The notes beneath the pieces were generated by a model, which saw nothing but the letters and a program-made list of their open reading frames with translations, was not told where the DNA came from and searched no databases. DNA of 64,000 bases from Pelargonium tetragonum (lineage: Eukaryota > Streptophyta > Magnoliopsida > Geraniales > Geraniaceae), in assembly GCA_036897445.1 (NCBI GenBank), contig JAYMTL010000018.1, positions 1 to 64,000 of the forward strand. The letters are read 5' to 3'. The position numbers and the translations under genes were made by a program. Shown here one piece after another: positions 61,549 to 64,000 of this stretch. Every line of letters starts with the position of its first letter. The stretch's first letter is position 1.

Positions 61549-63842
61549 CGTTAAGCTTTCAGAGAAACTTGTAGATTTTTAATCTGACGTAAGGTTTAGC
61601 TCTTTGACTAGGAATCTGTGTAAGTAGAATTCTAAGAAACTTATGTAGTGTTGTAGTGTACAATTAATCCACACTTCCTAATCAAACATGCGTGCACGAA
61701 AAAAAAAATGCTAAGGATTTTTCAAGATATAGATCCGAGACTTTCCAAACTTTGTCTGTATTTGTTGAGTGCTCACTAAGTTAGTGTTTAGGAATATTGA
61801 ATAGATCCTTCTTTTTCTTTTTTTTGGCATTTATCAAACTACCTCCGACTCAGGTTACCTATTACAACTTTGATAAAAACTTGGAACCAACCCCCCCGTC
61901 TAGGCTCCCGCGTTATCTGAACTAAAGACTCTAATGTGAACGTCTCCTAAAACTGCCTGTAGGAATTTATACATATCTTTTTTATTTAAGTGTTTGTATG
62001 GATGTACTGAGTAACTTATTCCTACTCTATTTTTTACAAGGGAATTCTGCTATTAGCTCCATAGGTTCCAGATTAAGGGTATCCTGAAACGGAAACAACA
62101 ACTTGACTTTTATACAGGCGAGTGCCCCTTCTATAAGAGGCGGTGAAGAAATCCATATTTGCTATCACTACTATAAACTTTCCTTATGTTGCCTTAGTAG
62201 AAGTTTTTTCTAATAGTTCCGTGCAAAAGTTGCTATATAAACCTAGCGTGTTCTTTATGTATTTAGTATAATTTTGAATTGCTTTTACTCGTAAAACTAA
62301 AATCCATCAAGTTTTTAATTGAAAAAAGCCTCCTTTTTTATAACCCCTTTGTACTAAGATACACTCTTTCTTTTTGTTATTTTGCTACTAAACTAAAAGC
62401 AAGGAACAATTCTCAATCGAATAAACAGAAAAGGAAATGAGTAAGGGCTCCTACTTTTATGGTTTTATTGCCCTGCTCCTTGCATTGTCTAATATTCTGC
62501 TGCAAAACAAAAAGAAGTAATCCTAAATGCTAAAGCCCAAATGTAAAGACAACACAAGTATTAGAGTTTAGTTTTGAACCAGCGCCTCGAATCGAGAGGT
62601 TCTCTAATTTGTAATATTTGTCTTATTATTTTTTTCCAGAGAATGTGTATAAGCAGGGCACAGATGAATAAGCAATCTATCCAAAAAAAGGGTTCCCGCT
62701 TCGTAAGTTATACAAGTGCGTTTGTGAGTGTTTCTTCGTATGAGTATTACAACTCCTACACGGTTGTAGAAAGCCCTAAATTGGTGAAAAACGGAGTATA
62801 AAGGAACGTACACTCAGAAGATAGAGTAGCTGTTTCAAAAACTTAAAAGTATTAAAACCAAGGGATTCGTCAAAACCTTATTTAGCTGTATAACGTATAA
62901 AGTCCTGAATGCTTATATTCATTAAAACTTGTGCTACCATATACTCATACTATCCTGCTCTTTTTTCTTTTTATACGGAAAGGAACAAACGAGTGCTTGG
63001 CTATTAGCTATATTAAGTTCTTATTTTAGTGACCCTGTATACCTTACCAGTACTAAATACATTAAAAAACGAGTTTCTAAAAGTTCTTAACTACACTAAA
63101 ATTAGAATTTGTAATTCTCGGGCTATTCCTATTGACATAAGCTATAAACCTGACTGACAAGATTTGAACCGCGGATTTAACTCCAAAGGGCGCCTTGCTT
63201 TGCTCTAACACGCCGATGTATTAATATTCAAGCCTTAGGGGGCCCCTGTCTAAATCTAATTTTATAAAGAAAGACCTTGTATAAGTAAACACATAACAGC
63301 GTGAGCCTTGTTAAAAGGCACAAAATCTAGTAAATTGTAAGCTTTTAGAAGGGTTATTTCCCCTCGAGACCTGGAAAAGGGATCTCTCTTTAGTATTTTA
63401 AATATCGCTTAATCTGAAACAAAATAACTCCAGAACTTTTAATAATAATAATTAGAATATCTCGTCAAAACAAGGAAACCCTTTTCTTCTAAATTATCAA
63501 AACTTTTTAAGTAAGTCCTAATTTGGGTGTTCCTGAGGCAAATTACTAAATATTAAAGTACTCTAAACTTATCTAAGGGGGATTGGGTTGCAAAATTCTG
63601 TGTTTTTAACTCTTGAATCTGAGAGACAAAAAAAGAAAAAAAGAAGGGAGCCCCTTTATATGTACAACTGGGAAGCTGCCTAAGAATAGATATCTTACGC
63701 TAAAGAAATAGTCAAATTTGCTAGCTTTTAATATTAAATCCAAGTAAATAAGCACAAATAATAAGTCCCCGGCATCCTCCTTGATGGGTTTTTACTAGAC
63801 ACAATCCTCGTAGAATACGAGCAATTAAAAAAATATATTAGA

Positions 63843-63869
63843 AAAATACTCGAGAGTCTCGAGTATTTT
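63843..63869. repeat. Perfect 13-bp inverted repeat hairpin
   Basis: The arm AAAATACTCGAGA is followed by a single G (63,856) and its exact reverse complement. It is the strongest inverted repeat I found. With a one-base centre it would form a cruciform or an RNA hairpin with a few melted loop pairs. The outer arm ends in TTTT on either strand, so it resembles a bidirectional terminator or processing hairpin, but no gene lies next to it. Confidence 0.9.
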
Positions 63870-64000
63870 AGTCGGGAAAAAAGTCTTACTTTGACAAAGG
63901 TTATCCGGTTAACGTGCAAATTTTAGGGAGGGAGGGTATTATTCGACTGGTAAGGGTTTAAGCTTATCCTGGAAACCCGAGTATAATGATTCTAGAGGGA

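Larger units (their letters stand above)
60301..64000. other. AT-rich spacer with two strong palindromes
   Basis: No gene seen. Frames of 73-75 codons at 60,714 and 62,574 are unremarkable, and the latter is overlapped by a minus-strand frame. The 61,533 and 63,843 palindromes are the notable structures. A tRNA-like T-loop near 63,161-63,170 has no paired stem. Confidence 0.6.

Noticed and set aside
63149-63226. tRNA-like sequence on the minus strand (GTTAGAGCA, GGTTCAAATC, TGTCAGTC), reminiscent of trnD or trnP
   Set aside because: The T-stem does not pair, no anticodon arm can be drawn, and the spacing is about five bases too long. At best a very old remnant.
1-64000. CRISPR arrays, insertion sequences, LTR elements and rRNA genes
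   Set aside because: No regularly spaced direct repeats, no transposase, integrase or reverse-transcriptase-like frames, no long terminal repeats and no universally conserved rRNA words were seen on either strand.

Overview
What it is. I read this 64 kb window as almost entirely non-coding DNA, most likely from an expanded organelle genome. My best guess is a plant mitochondrial chromosome. Reasons: base composition is AT-rich (sampled 60-base lines run from 20 to 42% GC, roughly 35% overall by eye); CpG is not visibly depleted; no open frame exceeds 110 codons on either strand; the texture is the short purine/pyrimidine tracts and 'gcgaagcg'-type mini-hairpins familiar from plant mitochondrial spacers; and the one gene-derived sequence I can name is a decayed plastid-type tRNA-Asn(GUU), a gene that seed-plant mitochondria commonly took from the plastid. 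The GC content is low for an angiosperm mitochondrion (usually 43-47%), so an algal organelle or an unusual nuclear region is not excluded.

Layout. 1-15.7 kb: featureless AT-rich spacer with a TA microsatellite (5.66 kb) and one copy of a diverged repeat (7.84 kb). 15.7-24.5 kb: a mosaic in which the + strand alternates between C-rich (15.7-17.2, parts of 21.1-23.2 kb) and G-rich blocks (17.6-21.05, 23.2-24.5 kb); the G-rich blocks share several short diverged repeats in one orientation. 24.5-37.8 kb: AT-rich spacer. 37.8-41.15 kb: another C-rich to G-rich pair, with the second copy of the 7.84 kb repeat at the switch. 41.15-55.2 kb: spacer with two GC-richer patches (44.9-45.5 and 46.4-46.7 kb) that hold open frames but no recognisable product. 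55,226-55,297: trnN pseudogene on the minus strand. 55.3-64 kb: spacer, including a 57.4-60.3 kb stretch that shares short motifs with the G-rich blocks, and two strong palindromes near the right end.

How the parts work together. I find no operon, protein-coding gene, rRNA, CRISPR array or recognisable mobile element, and no pathway can be assembled. The informative content is the absence of genes, the diverged repeats, the strand-skew mosaic, and the over-representation of short GC-capped near-palindromes such as AGGGGTCCC and GGAATTCC. I did not find a convincing new biological system. All repeats and homologies were found by eye, so coordinates and identities are approximate and more copies probably exist.
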